NCBI GenBank assembly: GCA_947164805.1
Contig: CAMUXX010000020.1
Span: 1 to 10,689 of the forward strand
Reading direction: 5' to 3'
DNA: 10,689 bases
From: an uncultured Elusimicrobia bacterium
GTDB lineage: Bacteria > Elusimicrobiota > Elusimicrobia > Elusimicrobiales > Elusimicrobiaceae
The translations under genes and the position numbers were made by a program. Shown piece by piece: positions 1-7,005 of the stretch; position 1 is the stretch's first letter; every line of letters starts with the position of its first letter. The notes beneath the pieces are model-generated. The model ran no database searches. It was not told where the DNA came from and saw nothing but the letters and a program-made list of their open reading frames with translations.

Positions 1-97
1 CCTCTAGAATAACTGCGCTTTCTATAAATCGAACTAGCCAAAATTATAGTGTCCAAATTACATACTTTTGGGCAGAGTCTTAATAAAAAATTACGAA
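1..97. other. Short gene-free left edge
   Basis: I see no coding region here. On the minus strand a TATAAT hexamer lies at 48-43, downstream of the lipoprotein gene, and could be the -10 box of a gene to the left of the window, but no convincing -35 box is placed at 16-18 bases from it. The A+T-rich sequence just after the lipoprotein stop (60-97) has T-runs on the minus strand but no G+C-rich hairpin, so I do not call a terminator. Confidence 0.35.
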
Positions 98-562
98 TTA
101 TAAATTAGTTTTTCTGTTGCCTTGGGCATCATAAGCAAAGACTTGACCGGTAGGCAAAGTGATTTTTATGTCACCGCTTCTATCCCAAAGACTGTTTGAA
201 ACATGAAGATTTGTACCATCAGAAAGTTGATAACCCCATGAGCCACCGTCCCTATACATAGTAGAATAGGTAACACTCAAACCCATTTTTTTGAGTTTGG
301 CATTGCGTTCTTCTTTTTTACTTTCTGTACCGAGTTTGAAAAGTTGTGCTACTTTCCAGCAGTCGTATTTGCTTATTTTGCAAACTTGTGTATTTGTCTT
401 TTCCGTTGCTTGAGGCTGAACTTTTTCCGACTCTTGTTCAGGTGCAAAATACTCTTTAGCAATTTTATCTATTTCCTCTTTGCTCATCGTGGAATTTTGG
501 GTGGTAGCGGTGCACCCTACTACACATAAAGTTAATACTAAAAACAAAATCGATTTCTTCAT
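98..562 (-). CDS. Small hypothetical lipoprotein
   Basis: This 154-residue protein has a lipoprotein signal peptide: lysines at 2-3, a hydrophobic stretch to residue 15, and a lipobox V-V-G-C ending at Cys17, so it is predicted to be lipidated and held on the membrane. A polar, probably disordered linker rich in Glu, Gln, Thr and Lys follows (about 20-58), then a folded domain with Cys61 and Cys68 near its start and a Gly/Ser-rich, likely beta-rich C-terminal half (about 92-150). I do not recognise the family and assign no function. The ATG at 562 follows an AAAGGAG site by 8 bases, which supports this start. It appears to be a single-gene unit: a terminator lies upstream between it and the neighbouring operon, and it has its own -10 box. 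Confidence 0.8.
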   Translation of the reverse strand: MKKSILFLVLTLCVVGCTATTQNSTMSKEEIDKIAKEYFAPEQESEKVQPQATEKTNTQVCKISKYDCWKVAQLFKLGTESKKEERNAKLKKMGLSVTYSTMYRDGGSWGYQLSDGTNLHVSNSLWDRSGDIKITLPTGQVFAYDAQGNRKTNL

Positions 563-590
563 TTATAAACTCCTTTTATATCTTGCTTTT

Positions 591-599
591 ATTTTAGCA
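591..599 (-). promoter_or_regulatory. Extended -10 box of the lipoprotein gene
   Basis: Read on the minus strand this is TGCTAAAAT, an extended -10 (TGn plus TAAAAT), about 29 bases before the start codon at 562. The matching -35 position (about 619-614, TTTTAC) is weak and overlaps the T-tract of the upstream terminator, so promoter and terminator are packed together. Promoter assignment is by consensus only. Confidence 0.45.
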
Positions 600-614
600 T
601 ATTATTATTTGCAG

Positions 615-646
615 TAAAAAATACCCTCTAGTTTGCGCTAAAGGGT
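615..646 (-). terminator. Rho-independent terminator of the ankyrin operon
   Basis: On the minus strand ACCCTTTAG pairs with CTAGAGGGT across the six-base loop CGCAAA; the stem is 9 bp with one G-U wobble. It is followed at once by an AT6 tract (622-616). It lies 30-60 bases beyond the stop codon at 679, the expected place for the end of the operon transcript. The opposite strand also has a T-rich tail after the hairpin, so weak bidirectional activity is possible. Confidence 0.75.
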
Positions 647-678
647 GTTTTGTTTGATAAATATTTGTTAAATACTTA

Positions 679-2163
679 CTAAAACTTATTGTTCTCTATT
701 CCGTATTGCATTGTCGCCATACCGGCATCTACAAGGCCTTTTAAGAAGGTTTTGCCTAAGCTGTCGCCGTCATTAGCGGCTTGCGCCCGTTCTGCTTCTT
801 TACGGGCAAAGTATTTTTCAATATCGGCTTCATCTTGCTTGGTAAGTGTCGCACCGTATTGCTGTAATAAATTTGCAAGTTGTTCATTTCGCATTTTTTT
901 AGCATACATTAACGGGGTTGAATTATAAGCATTGCGGATATTTGGGTCTGCGCCTGCTTCTAATAATAAAATAGTTTTCTTTTCCCAACGCGGACCACGA
1001 AGAATATTTTCATATAACGGTGTCCTGCCGAATATATTACGTGCATTTATATCTGCCCCGTGTTTAAGCAAGAAGGCAAAAGTATCTGCACCTTCATTAT
1101 CTTGAAGTACGAAAATATTATGCAATACGGTATTACCCATACCGTCAACGGCATTGATGTCGGCACCGGCATCTAAAAGTAATTGAGCTATTTTCGGTTC
1201 CCCATATGCGTACATTAGAGGGGTTCTGCCGTATGCATCTTTGTCACTATTGGAATAACTTGCTTCAAAGTTTGCTCCCACGTCGTAAGTAGCATCGGGG
1301 CTTACACCTTCGGCAAGCAATTGCTTAACTTTATCTGCTTTTATTTTGGATGCAGCATCTATTAATTTCTTGTCTTTTTTATGTTTTTCTTTTGTGGCTT
1401 TTTGGGCTTCTTTAATAAGTCTTATTTTTTCTTTATTACCACTGCTCTTTGCCACTTGCAAAGGGTTTTTGCCAAACCCGTCAATACGCCAAGGGTCCGC
1501 ACCGGCTTTGAGTAGAACTTCTACAATTTTGGGGGAATTAGTGGCCTTGCTTATAATTGCTATCCTTAAAGGAGAACCGCCGGGAGCATAAAATTTATTT
1601 ACGTCCGCACCTTGTTTGATAATTTCTTCAACTACTTCAACACTATTTTGTTCTACTGCACGATTGAGAGCATTGTCACATACATAAAAACTATTTTTTT
1701 TATAAACAGAACAGTGTACTAAATTAACATCAGGTTTTTCTTTTAAAATACGGAAAATAACCTCAGAATTATTTACTTTGTTTAAGGCAGATAAAAGAGG
1801 AATTGATTTTTTCCAATTTACATCAGCACCTGCATATAAAAGCATATCAACGGAAGCCAAATCACCTTTATAAGCCGCCCAATTTAAAGGGGTGTCCCCA
1901 TTTTCATCGGAAACATTTGGGTTAACACCTTGTTCCAAAAGGCCGCGGACTTGTGAGGCATTACCTTCTTTGGCGGCCTCTATCAAAGCCCGTTCGTAAC
2001 GCTTCTGTTGCTCTTCCTTGGTAAGTTTCTTAGGTGCTTGAGCGGCCTTCATAGCTTTATATGCTTTTATGATGGCTTGAATTTCAGCATCATCGGCATC
2101 TTGTGCTTGCGCAAACCCTGCACATAACAAAAATGTTAGAACTAATAAACTTAATTTTTTCAT
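679..2163 (-). CDS. Exported ankyrin-repeat protein (paralog A)
   Basis: This 494-residue protein starts with a Sec signal peptide (KK at 2-3, hydrophobic core, AQA before the likely cleavage near residue 20). Two blocks of ankyrin repeats follow, roughly residues 55-250 and 265-450, seen in recurring motifs such as GADVN, GADPN, G-TPL and LL-AGAD. A Lys-rich linker near 250-275 separates the blocks. Ankyrin repeats bind proteins; in an exported protein the partner may be periplasmic or host-derived, but that is inference. A charged helical tail (about 450-494) ends the protein. A cysteine pair in the first block (motif HCSVYKKNSFYVC) has a counterpart in the paralog next door. The ATG at 2163 has an AAGGAGAGAG site 2174-2165. 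It is the last gene of a three-gene operon ending at the terminator near 615-646. Confidence 0.9.
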   Translation of the reverse strand: MKKLSLLVLTFLLCAGFAQAQDADDAEIQAIIKAYKAMKAAQAPKKLTKEEQQKRYERALIEAAKEGNASQVRGLLEQGVNPNVSDENGDTPLNWAAYKGDLASVDMLLYAGADVNWKKSIPLLSALNKVNNSEVIFRILKEKPDVNLVHCSVYKKNSFYVCDNALNRAVEQNSVEVVEEIIKQGADVNKFYAPGGSPLRIAIISKATNSPKIVEVLLKAGADPWRIDGFGKNPLQVAKSSGNKEKIRLIKEAQKATKEKHKKDKKLIDAASKIKADKVKQLLAEGVSPDATYDVGANFEASYSNSDKDAYGRTPLMYAYGEPKIAQLLLDAGADINAVDGMGNTVLHNIFVLQDNEGADTFAFLLKHGADINARNIFGRTPLYENILRGPRWEKKTILLLEAGADPNIRNAYNSTPLMYAKKMRNEQLANLLQQYGATLTKQDEADIEKYFARKEAERAQAANDGDSLGKTFLKGLVDAGMATMQYGIENNKF

Positions 2164-2179
2164 GCTCTCTCCTTAAAAT

Positions 2180-2306
2180 TTAGCGGGTTAAACCCATTTG
2201 AATAACATTTAATAACCCTTGTGCAAAAGCCGCATCTTGCTGGTTTTGGGCTGCTGCTTTTTGTTCCCTTTTAACTCTTTCTATTTCTTGTTGGGCAAAC
2301 CATTTT
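2180..2306 (-). pseudogene. Frame-shifted C-terminal tail of ankyrin paralog B
   Basis: After the shared motif LTKQDEAENE the minus strand continues open in the neighbouring frame: KWFAQQEIERVK, then a Gln/Ala-rich helix, ending at a TAA at 2182-2180. This matches the tail of paralog A (EKYFARKEAERAQ at the same place). Adding one A to the run of four at 2306-2303 would join the frames into a protein of about 501 residues, close to the 494 of paralog A, with its stop 16 bases before the next start codon. The tail is therefore probably a detached piece of the upstream gene, not a gene of its own. Confidence 0.75.
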
Positions 2307-3684
2307 CATTTTCCGCTTCATCTTGCTTGGTAAGTTTTGCTCCGTATTGCTCTAATAAATTTGCAAGTTCTGTATTGCGGTTTCTTTTTGCATACATCAG
2401 CGGAGATATACCGTACACATTGCGGATATTAGGGTCAGCACCTTCTTCTAATAGTTGCCTCACCGTTTGTTCTCCATCCCTTCCGCGCAAAATATGGCGA
2501 AATAGCGGTGTATGCCCATATACATTACGGGCATTTATATTTGCACCGTGTTTGAGTAAAAACGGGATAGCCTCTACATCTTTTGGATTTTTCTTATCAC
2601 ACAAAAATGTGTGTAATACAGTATTCCCTTTTCCGTCTACTGCATTGACATCGGCCCCGGCATCTAACAGTAATTGGAAATTAGAAACAATATTATCTTG
2701 TTTCTGATGGGTAGCAACTATTAACATTGGTTGTGCAGCGGCAAAATCAAGCATTGAAATTGCCATATCTTCCACACTATATATACCGTGACTTACATCT
2801 GAACGATAATTTGGGTCAGCCCCTTCGTCAAGCAATTTTTTAATCTTTTTCAGTTTTACAAAATAGACCGGGAAATAGAGATCATCACTTTTATTGTATT
2901 GTTTTTTAGTGGCCTTTTTGGCCGCTTTAATGAGTTGTATTTTTTCTTTATCTTTGCTTATTTTTGCTAATTTCAAAGGTGTTTTACTATACCCATCTGC
3001 AAACCATGGGCTTGCACCGGCTTTTAGTAAAACCTCTACAATTTTTGCGGAGTTACTTGTGTTTTTGGCAAGTGCCCAATTTAAGGCGGTACCCCTTGGG
3101 GCAGTATATTTATTTACATCCGCACCTTGTTTGATAAGTGCTTCCACCATCTTTACATCATTTGATTCGGTTGCAAACATTAAGGTTGTTGCACATTGAT
3201 AAAGATTTTGTGCTTTTTGGCAATATACCGCATTTACGTTTGGTTTTTCTTTTAAAATACGGTAGAAAACATCTTTATTCTTTGCCTTGTTTGCCAAAGC
3301 TGCTAAAATAGGTGGCATTTGCTCTTCCCTTGGAACATCCACTTTTGCCCCTGCAAATAATAGCATATCAACTGCGGCTAAATCGCCCTTTAAAGCAGCA
3401 TAAGTTAAAGGAGTAAAGCCGTCTGTATCTTCGATATTTGGGTCAACACCCTGTTCCAGTAAACCGCGTATTTGCGAGGTATTACCGTCCCTAGCTGCAA
3501 ACATAAGGGCTTGTTTCATACGAAGTTCCGGGTCAACTTTCTTTTTCGGCGCAGGTGCTTGGGCGGCCTTCATAGCCTTATATGCTTGTATAAAGGCCTC
3601 AAGTTCTGCCTCGTCAACATCTTGTGCTTGTGCAAACCCCATGCATAATAAAAATGCTAAAACTAATAAACTTAATTTTTTCAT
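2281..3684 (-). CDS. Exported ankyrin-repeat protein (paralog B), frameshifted near its end
   Basis: As read, this is 467 residues: a Sec signal peptide nearly identical to that of paralog A (cleavage likely after AQA near 20), then two ankyrin blocks (roughly 55-250 and 300-440) with GADVN, GADPN and LLKHGAN-type motifs. It keeps the paralog's spaced cysteines in the first block (YCQKAQNLYQC). The two genes are clearly a tandem duplication that has diverged. The last seven residues (NGLPNKK) do not match paralog A; the expected tail lies in another frame from about 2306 to 2180, which implies a one-base loss in an A run at 2306-2303. It may be a real mutation, a slippery on/off site or a sequencing error. 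The start at 3684 has an AAGGAGAGAG site and lies 14 bases after the preceding stop. Confidence 0.85.
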   Translation of the reverse strand: MKKLSLLVLAFLLCMGFAQAQDVDEAELEAFIQAYKAMKAAQAPAPKKKVDPELRMKQALMFAARDGNTSQIRGLLEQGVDPNIEDTDGFTPLTYAALKGDLAAVDMLLFAGAKVDVPREEQMPPILAALANKAKNKDVFYRILKEKPNVNAVYCQKAQNLYQCATTLMFATESNDVKMVEALIKQGADVNKYTAPRGTALNWALAKNTSNSAKIVEVLLKAGASPWFADGYSKTPLKLAKISKDKEKIQLIKAAKKATKKQYNKSDDLYFPVYFVKLKKIKKLLDEGADPNYRSDVSHGIYSVEDMAISMLDFAAAQPMLIVATHQKQDNIVSNFQLLLDAGADVNAVDGKGNTVLHTFLCDKKNPKDVEAIPFLLKHGANINARNVYGHTPLFRHILRGRDGEQTVRQLLEEGADPNIRNVYGISPLMYAKRNRNTELANLLEQYGAKLTKQDEAENENGLPNKK

Positions 3685-3698
3685 ACTCTCTCCTTAAA

Positions 3699-5336
3699 TT
3701 AAAAGTTATATCCGGATGTTGCACTAAATCTGCACAAACAACCTGCAGGCCTTCCACCTGAAGAAAATGCACTATAACTTGCAGGCTGCATTAACGGACG
3801 GCCGAAAGATTGACAGCATTGATTACATTCCATAGCATTACTGGGTTTATGGTTCACACAATACTGACAGGTCGTACCGGAAAATCTTACACCCATATAA
3901 GAGCAGAACTGATTAGCGGCATTTTTCTGCTGTTGCTGTTGTTGTTGGAATTGATTCTTTGCGGCTTGGGCTTGTGCTTTGAATTTTTTGGCATCATCTA
4001 ATGCTTTTTGATAGGCCATTTCAGTTGCTTGTTGCTGTGCTGCTATTTCCGCTCTAACTCTTGCATCTTGCGCGTCAAGTTCTACTTCCGTCGGTAAACT
4101 TGCTTTAGGTATTTTTACATTACTGTTAGCAGTAACAGAATATCCTTCTAACAAATTCTTTCTTGCGCTTGTATCCTTTACTTTAATCTCTGTGTTGAAA
4201 ACTGCACGTTTAGGGGTATCTATGGACTTGGCTTTATTCCCTTTTTTCTTGGTATTTTTTGTTTTTTTAGCCGGTGTGTTTTGGGGAATTTGTGTATCTT
4301 CAACAGGTTGCATACCTTCAGGCAAAGTGGCTTCAGGTAAATTTACACCATTGCTCGGTTTATAACCTGCGAGTTTATTGACAGGTTTTTCTTCGCAAGT
4401 TGTTTGGCCTGGGAGTGGAACACACTTGGTTTTAATACCGTATTTAAGTGGCTTTTCAGGAATAATTACACCATTTTCTTTAATGTATACACCTGTATTC
4501 CCCGTCGGTGTTGCAGGAACGTGTGAAATACCGCCGATAGGTGCAGGGGAAGATGTAACTTTGGGTTTGCTGATTTTTGCTTTTTCAGGTGCTTGTAATT
4601 GCCCTGTTTGTTTTTGCAAAGTGGCCTCATTGTGGGCTTTAATTCTTGCTTGCTCTGCCTCACATTTTGTAGCCCCTTTGTTACATACTATCTCCACTTC
4701 ATAATCTTTTAAATGTACCTTCTTGGGGGCTGCATATTTCTCTTCTTTAACAGGAGCGGTTTTAGCTTTGTACTCTTGTGTAGGAACATATGCTTTTACA
4801 GGGGCTGCTTGTTGTACTTGTTGCGGTGTTACTTGCTTTACTTGATTAGCAGTATTTTTTTGTTCCGTCGGTGTTTGGGCTTTTACAGGTGCCGGTGTAA
4901 CGGTTTTTTGTTCCACAGGTTTAGTAATATGTTGAAGATTTTGAGTATCTTGTGTTTGACCGATCATAGGCATAGGTTTGCCTTGTTTCAGTTTAACTTT
5001 CGGGGAAGAATTATGCGGTGTTACTACTTTTTGACCGCCTTTTAATTGCACTTCGTTTGCGTTATTAACAGGAACGTTAGTCGGATATCTTTGAGGATGC
5101 ACTACTGCAACAGTTTTCGGTTTATTTACCTTTGTACCCTTTGTACCCCCGCCAACATCTACTGCATCCCTATAATCTGCATCTACAGGGTCACTTACTT
5201 TCGGAACCACTACATCTTCTTTGTAGTATTTTTCATCCCCTGCTTGGAAGTATTGCACTTTATCTGCAGGATTATTTGCCGCCCACATACAAATAGGCAG
5301 GAGTAATAAAACGGATAGCCCTAGTATTTTACGCAT
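3699..5336 (-). CDS. Exported Pro/Gln/Lys-rich protein with cysteine-rich C-terminus
   Basis: I do not recognise this 545-residue family. It has a Sec signal peptide (MRK, hydrophobic core, WAA near residue 20), followed by about 380 residues of low-complexity sequence rich in Pro, Lys, Gln, Val and Thr that is probably disordered. A helical, likely coiled-coil stretch follows (about 420-476) ending in a run of seven Gln. The last 69 residues hold eight cysteines (478, 490, 493, 504, 507, 508, 533, 535), suggesting a compact disulfide- or metal-bound domain. Further cysteine pairs occur in short motifs (VCNKGATKC and KCVPLPGQTTC). It is the first gene of the operon with the two ankyrin proteins, so all three may act together at the cell surface; this is inference from context. 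The ATG is preceded by AGAGGTG. Confidence 0.85.
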   Translation of the reverse strand: MRKILGLSVLLLLPICMWAANNPADKVQYFQAGDEKYYKEDVVVPKVSDPVDADYRDAVDVGGGTKGTKVNKPKTVAVVHPQRYPTNVPVNNANEVQLKGGQKVVTPHNSSPKVKLKQGKPMPMIGQTQDTQNLQHITKPVEQKTVTPAPVKAQTPTEQKNTANQVKQVTPQQVQQAAPVKAYVPTQEYKAKTAPVKEEKYAAPKKVHLKDYEVEIVCNKGATKCEAEQARIKAHNEATLQKQTGQLQAPEKAKISKPKVTSSPAPIGGISHVPATPTGNTGVYIKENGVIIPEKPLKYGIKTKCVPLPGQTTCEEKPVNKLAGYKPSNGVNLPEATLPEGMQPVEDTQIPQNTPAKKTKNTKKKGNKAKSIDTPKRAVFNTEIKVKDTSARKNLLEGYSVTANSNVKIPKASLPTEVELDAQDARVRAEIAAQQQATEMAYQKALDDAKKFKAQAQAAKNQFQQQQQQQKNAANQFCSYMGVRFSGTTCQYCVNHKPSNAMECNQCCQSFGRPLMQPASYSAFSSGGRPAGCLCRFSATSGYNF

Positions 5337-5355
5337 AAATGCACCTCTTGAAAGT

Positions 5356-5364
5356 ATTATAGCA
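5356..5364 (-). promoter_or_regulatory. Extended -10 promoter of the three-gene exported-protein operon
   Basis: The minus strand reads TGCTATAAT, a perfect -10 with the TGn extension, 19 bases before the ATG at 5336. Transcription would begin near 5349, giving a very short leader that contains the AGAGGTG ribosome site. No good -35 is present, which is common for extended -10 promoters. Confidence 0.65.
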
Positions 5365-5397
5365 ATTTATATCCGTAAGTGGACTATTATTTGCCAT

Positions 5398-5429
5398 AAA
5401 AAACCGCCCAAGCAGTTAGCAAGAGCGGT
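5398..5429 (-). terminator. Rho-independent terminator after the ABM gene
   Basis: On the minus strand ACCGC pairs with GCGGT, with partly paired bases inside, and six T follow directly (5403-5398). It lies 27 bases past the stop codon at 5456 and just upstream of the promoter of the next operon. Confidence 0.7.
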
Positions 5430-5455
5430 GTAAAAAGAAAACACTATAAATTAAT

Positions 5456-5872
5456 TTATTGCCTTATAAATGCTTTATCTTTGTTCGGAATATCCTCGTT
5501 TGACACATAACGTTCTACACGCATATGCAGGTCATATTTATTACGCAGTTCCGTAATTTTGTTCATCATCGGTGTGTGATGATGTGCATCTATGGCCTCT
5601 TGATTTTCCCAACTGTCTATCAAAAGTACGGTTTCTTTGTCATTTAACGGATAAAAGTACTCATATTTCAAGTTCCCTTTTTCCGCTCTGATAGCAGCAG
5701 CCGTACCGCTTTGTTCCATTTCTTCTGCGAACTTACGGGCATTACCGTTTTCCCCGGTATAATAAATATTTATAATTAAACTCATATCTCTTTCCTTTGT
5801 TCCTTTTATATTACTGAAAATTACAAATAAAATTATCAAAATTATTACTAAAAATAATAGTTTCTTTTTCAT
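5456..5872 (-). CDS. ABM-domain (antibiotic biosynthesis monooxygenase-like) protein
   Basis: The region from residue 30 onward looks like an ABM dimeric alpha/beta-barrel domain of the YgiN quinol-monooxygenase type: a beta strand starting SLIINIYY, a helix with ARKFAEEMEQSG, the strand-loop LKYEYFYPL, VLLIDSWENQEAIDAHHHTP and a final helix and strand. Members often oxidise small aromatic or quinol compounds without a cofactor; the substrate here is unknown. Residues 4-22 form a membrane anchor or uncleaved signal, unusual for this normally cytosolic family of about 100 residues. An internal ATG at 5785 (residue 30) also has a ribosome site (AAAGGAAAGAG) and would give a 109-residue cytosolic form of the usual length. 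The gene follows the SnoaL-like gene and shares its transcript. Confidence 0.85.
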   Translation of the reverse strand: MKKKLLFLVIILIILFVIFSNIKGTKERDMSLIINIYYTGENGNARKFAEEMEQSGTAAAIRAEKGNLKYEYFYPLNDKETVLLIDSWENQEAIDAHHHTPMMNKITELRNKYDLHMRVERYVSNEDIPNKDKAFIRQ

Positions 5873-5900
5873 ATAACTTGTCCTTTTCAGTTTTTTTACC

Positions 5901-5965
5901 TTACAATAACGGTGCCACCCATTTCTTTAATTCTTCAACGGAAGGATTACCGTTTATGATTGCAA
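5901..5965 (-). pseudogene. Orphan C-terminal coding remnant
   Basis: Overlapping and following the end of the SnoaL-like gene, a second frame reads SFAIINGNPSVEELKKWV then APLL and a TAA at 5903-5901. It has no start of its own and is too protein-like in composition (a Pro-Ser helix cap followed by an amphipathic helix) to dismiss. It may be the tail of a lost gene, for instance of a flavodoxin or similar enzyme that often neighbours ABM and SnoaL genes, left by a deletion. I cannot identify the parent protein. Confidence 0.3.
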
Positions 5966-6364
5966 AGCTTGCAAAATACCTATCATGCCAACCCCGGCTA
6001 TATCTTTGGTAATTTGGCCTTTATCGTTGAAATAATAAAAGTTCATAAATGTAGTTTTAAATTGTTTATTAGTGGCAGGAATATTCATAAATGTGCCTTT
6101 GTGTGTGCCGGTGCACTCCCACAAAACTGCCACTTTGTCTTCTTGCGCTACCATATCTAATGCGTGCCACTGAACATCAGGAAATGACTGCCTTAACCAA
6201 TGCACAAGGGAAAGATACCCTTTCCCGCCATATAAAGGTGTAGGGCTTGCCGGAGTGATAAATGAGGCATCTTGTGCAATTAACTGTTCAGCTTTCGCCT
6301 CATCTGCGGTATTTATGACTTGCTCAAATTGTTTCATTAATTCTATATTTCTTTTCACTTTCAT
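5954..6364 (-). CDS. SnoaL/NTF2-like protein
   Basis: This 136-residue protein has the size and pattern of the SnoaL-like (ester cyclase, NTF2-fold) family: an N-terminal helix with EQVINTADEAKAEQLIAQDA, a strand and loop with FITPASPTPLYGGKG, a helix with LVHWLRQSFPDVQW, the strands VAVLWECTGTHKGTFMNIPATN and MNFYYFNDKGQITKD, and a tail GVGMIGILQAL typical of the family. Family members include polyketide cyclases, isomerases and hydrolases as well as many of unknown role, so no reaction is assigned. There is no signal peptide, so it is probably cytosolic. The start at 6364 has AAGGAG about 8 bases upstream. It is the first gene of a two-gene unit with the ABM protein; a role in metabolism of a small aromatic compound is plausible but inferred. 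Confidence 0.85.
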   Translation of the reverse strand: MKVKRNIELMKQFEQVINTADEAKAEQLIAQDASFITPASPTPLYGGKGYLSLVHWLRQSFPDVQWHALDMVAQEDKVAVLWECTGTHKGTFMNIPATNKQFKTTFMNFYYFNDKGQITKDIAGVGMIGILQALQS

Positions 6365-6388
6365 ATACTGCTCCTTACGGCTATGTTT

Positions 6389-6394
6389 ATTATA
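6389..6394 (-). promoter_or_regulatory. -10 box for the SnoaL-ABM operon
   Basis: The minus strand has a perfect TATAAT 24 bases before the ATG at 6364, which would place the transcript start near 6382. No consensus -35 is found at the usual spacing. Confidence 0.5.
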
Positions 6395-6440
6395 CTAATT
6401 ATTTACATAGTCCATTTCACATGCTTGTGGAGAGGTTTTT

Positions 6441-6923
6441 TTATTTATGTTCTTTACGCCATAGCCAAGGGGCTTGCGCGGTGGGATTGGACCACAAGCC
6501 AATTTTAGCGGTTTTGGCTCGGGTTTCTAGCTCTTTCCATTGCTTACACTCGGGTATTTTGCAATAAGCGGTGTAAAGCCAAGCAAGGCCGGATTTAAGC
6601 ATTTCTTCAGCAACTTCTTTATCATCAACTTTGATTCTGCCTACTGATCGGCCATAACGGTCTATATTTATGACAGTAACATCAATTGTTTTACCTGCCA
6701 CAAGTTCAGCCAAATATTCTCTGGAAACTTTGCCAAAATCTTGAGCTTTTTCCGGGGCATCTATCCCGTAAAGACGAATTTTTATTTGCTTGTTTTCCGA
6801 GTCCAGAATTGTGATAGTGTCGCCGTCAGCTACTTTGACGACTTTGCCTTGAATATCATTTTTGCCACTTAATAATACGACGGGGAAAAGCAGAAGAACT
6901 ATGAAAAAGAAAATTTTGTTCAT
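6441..6923 (-). CDS. Exported staphylococcal-nuclease-like (thermonuclease) protein
   Basis: From the ATG at 6923 the protein has 160 residues: a signal peptide or anchor (1-20, with an LLSG end) and an SNase (OB-fold) domain from about 23 to 155. The family signatures are present: calcium-site motif DGDTI (33-37), R50 and E58 in IRLYGIDAPE, and R92 in DRYGRSVG, corresponding to Arg35, Glu43 and Arg87 of Staphylococcus nuclease. Cys121 and Cys126 may form a disulfide. It should cut DNA or RNA outside the cytoplasm, for scavenging or against foreign DNA. An in-frame ATG at 6968 would add 15 residues, but the GGAGAC ribosome site six bases before 6923 and the signal peptide favour the shorter form. 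That ribosome site is buried in a hairpin and a terminator lies just upstream, so expression is probably tightly controlled. Confidence 0.9.
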   Translation of the reverse strand: MNKIFFFIVLLLFPVVLLSGKNDIQGKVVKVADGDTITILDSENKQIKIRLYGIDAPEKAQDFGKVSREYLAELVAGKTIDVTVINIDRYGRSVGRIKVDDKEVAEEMLKSGLAWLYTAYCKIPECKQWKELETRAKTAKIGLWSNPTAQAPWLWRKEHK

Positions 6924-6957
6924 TTTTGTCTCCGAAATCTGAAATTGGAGACAAAAA
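6923..6957 (-). promoter_or_regulatory. Hairpin burying the nuclease ribosome site
   Basis: On the minus strand TTTTTGTCTCC (6957... down to 6947) pairs perfectly over 11 bp with GGAGACAAAAA (6933-6923) across a 13-base loop. The 3' arm contains the whole GGAGAC ribosome site and runs into the A of the start codon. The 5' arm is the U-tract of the terminator just upstream, so the two elements share bases. Expected effect: low translation unless the hairpin is opened. Confidence 0.7.
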
Positions 6958-7005
6958 ACGACTGTCACTGATTATCTCACGTAAGGGTATAATCAATAAC
7001 AGTCG
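6953..7005 (-). terminator. Terminator hairpin at the 3' end of the structured RNA
   Basis: On the minus strand a 17-bp stem (7005-6989 with 6975-6959; outer arms CGACTGT and ACAGTCG) closes a 13-base loop and is followed by six U (6958-6953). Two of the 17 pairs are G-U wobbles (6998 with 6966, and 6996 with 6968), valid only in minus-strand RNA. The loop holds CTTACGTGAG, complementary to 7114-7105. The 5' arm can instead pair with GACAGTCG at 7098-7091, which would abolish termination. Confidence 0.75.

Noticed and set aside
1..60. tRNA fragment suggested by GTTCGATT on the minus strand
   Set aside because: No acceptor, anticodon or D-arm pairing could be drawn around it.
2219..2707. Plus-strand open frame of 162 codons over ankyrin paralog B
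   Set aside because: Antisense to a clearly coding ankyrin gene; the residues mirror the ankyrin codons and there is no ribosome site.
6408..6436. Terminator after the nuclease gene
   Set aside because: The short hairpin near CACATGCTTGTG has its T-run only on the plus strand, where no gene ends; the minus strand lacks a suitable tract.
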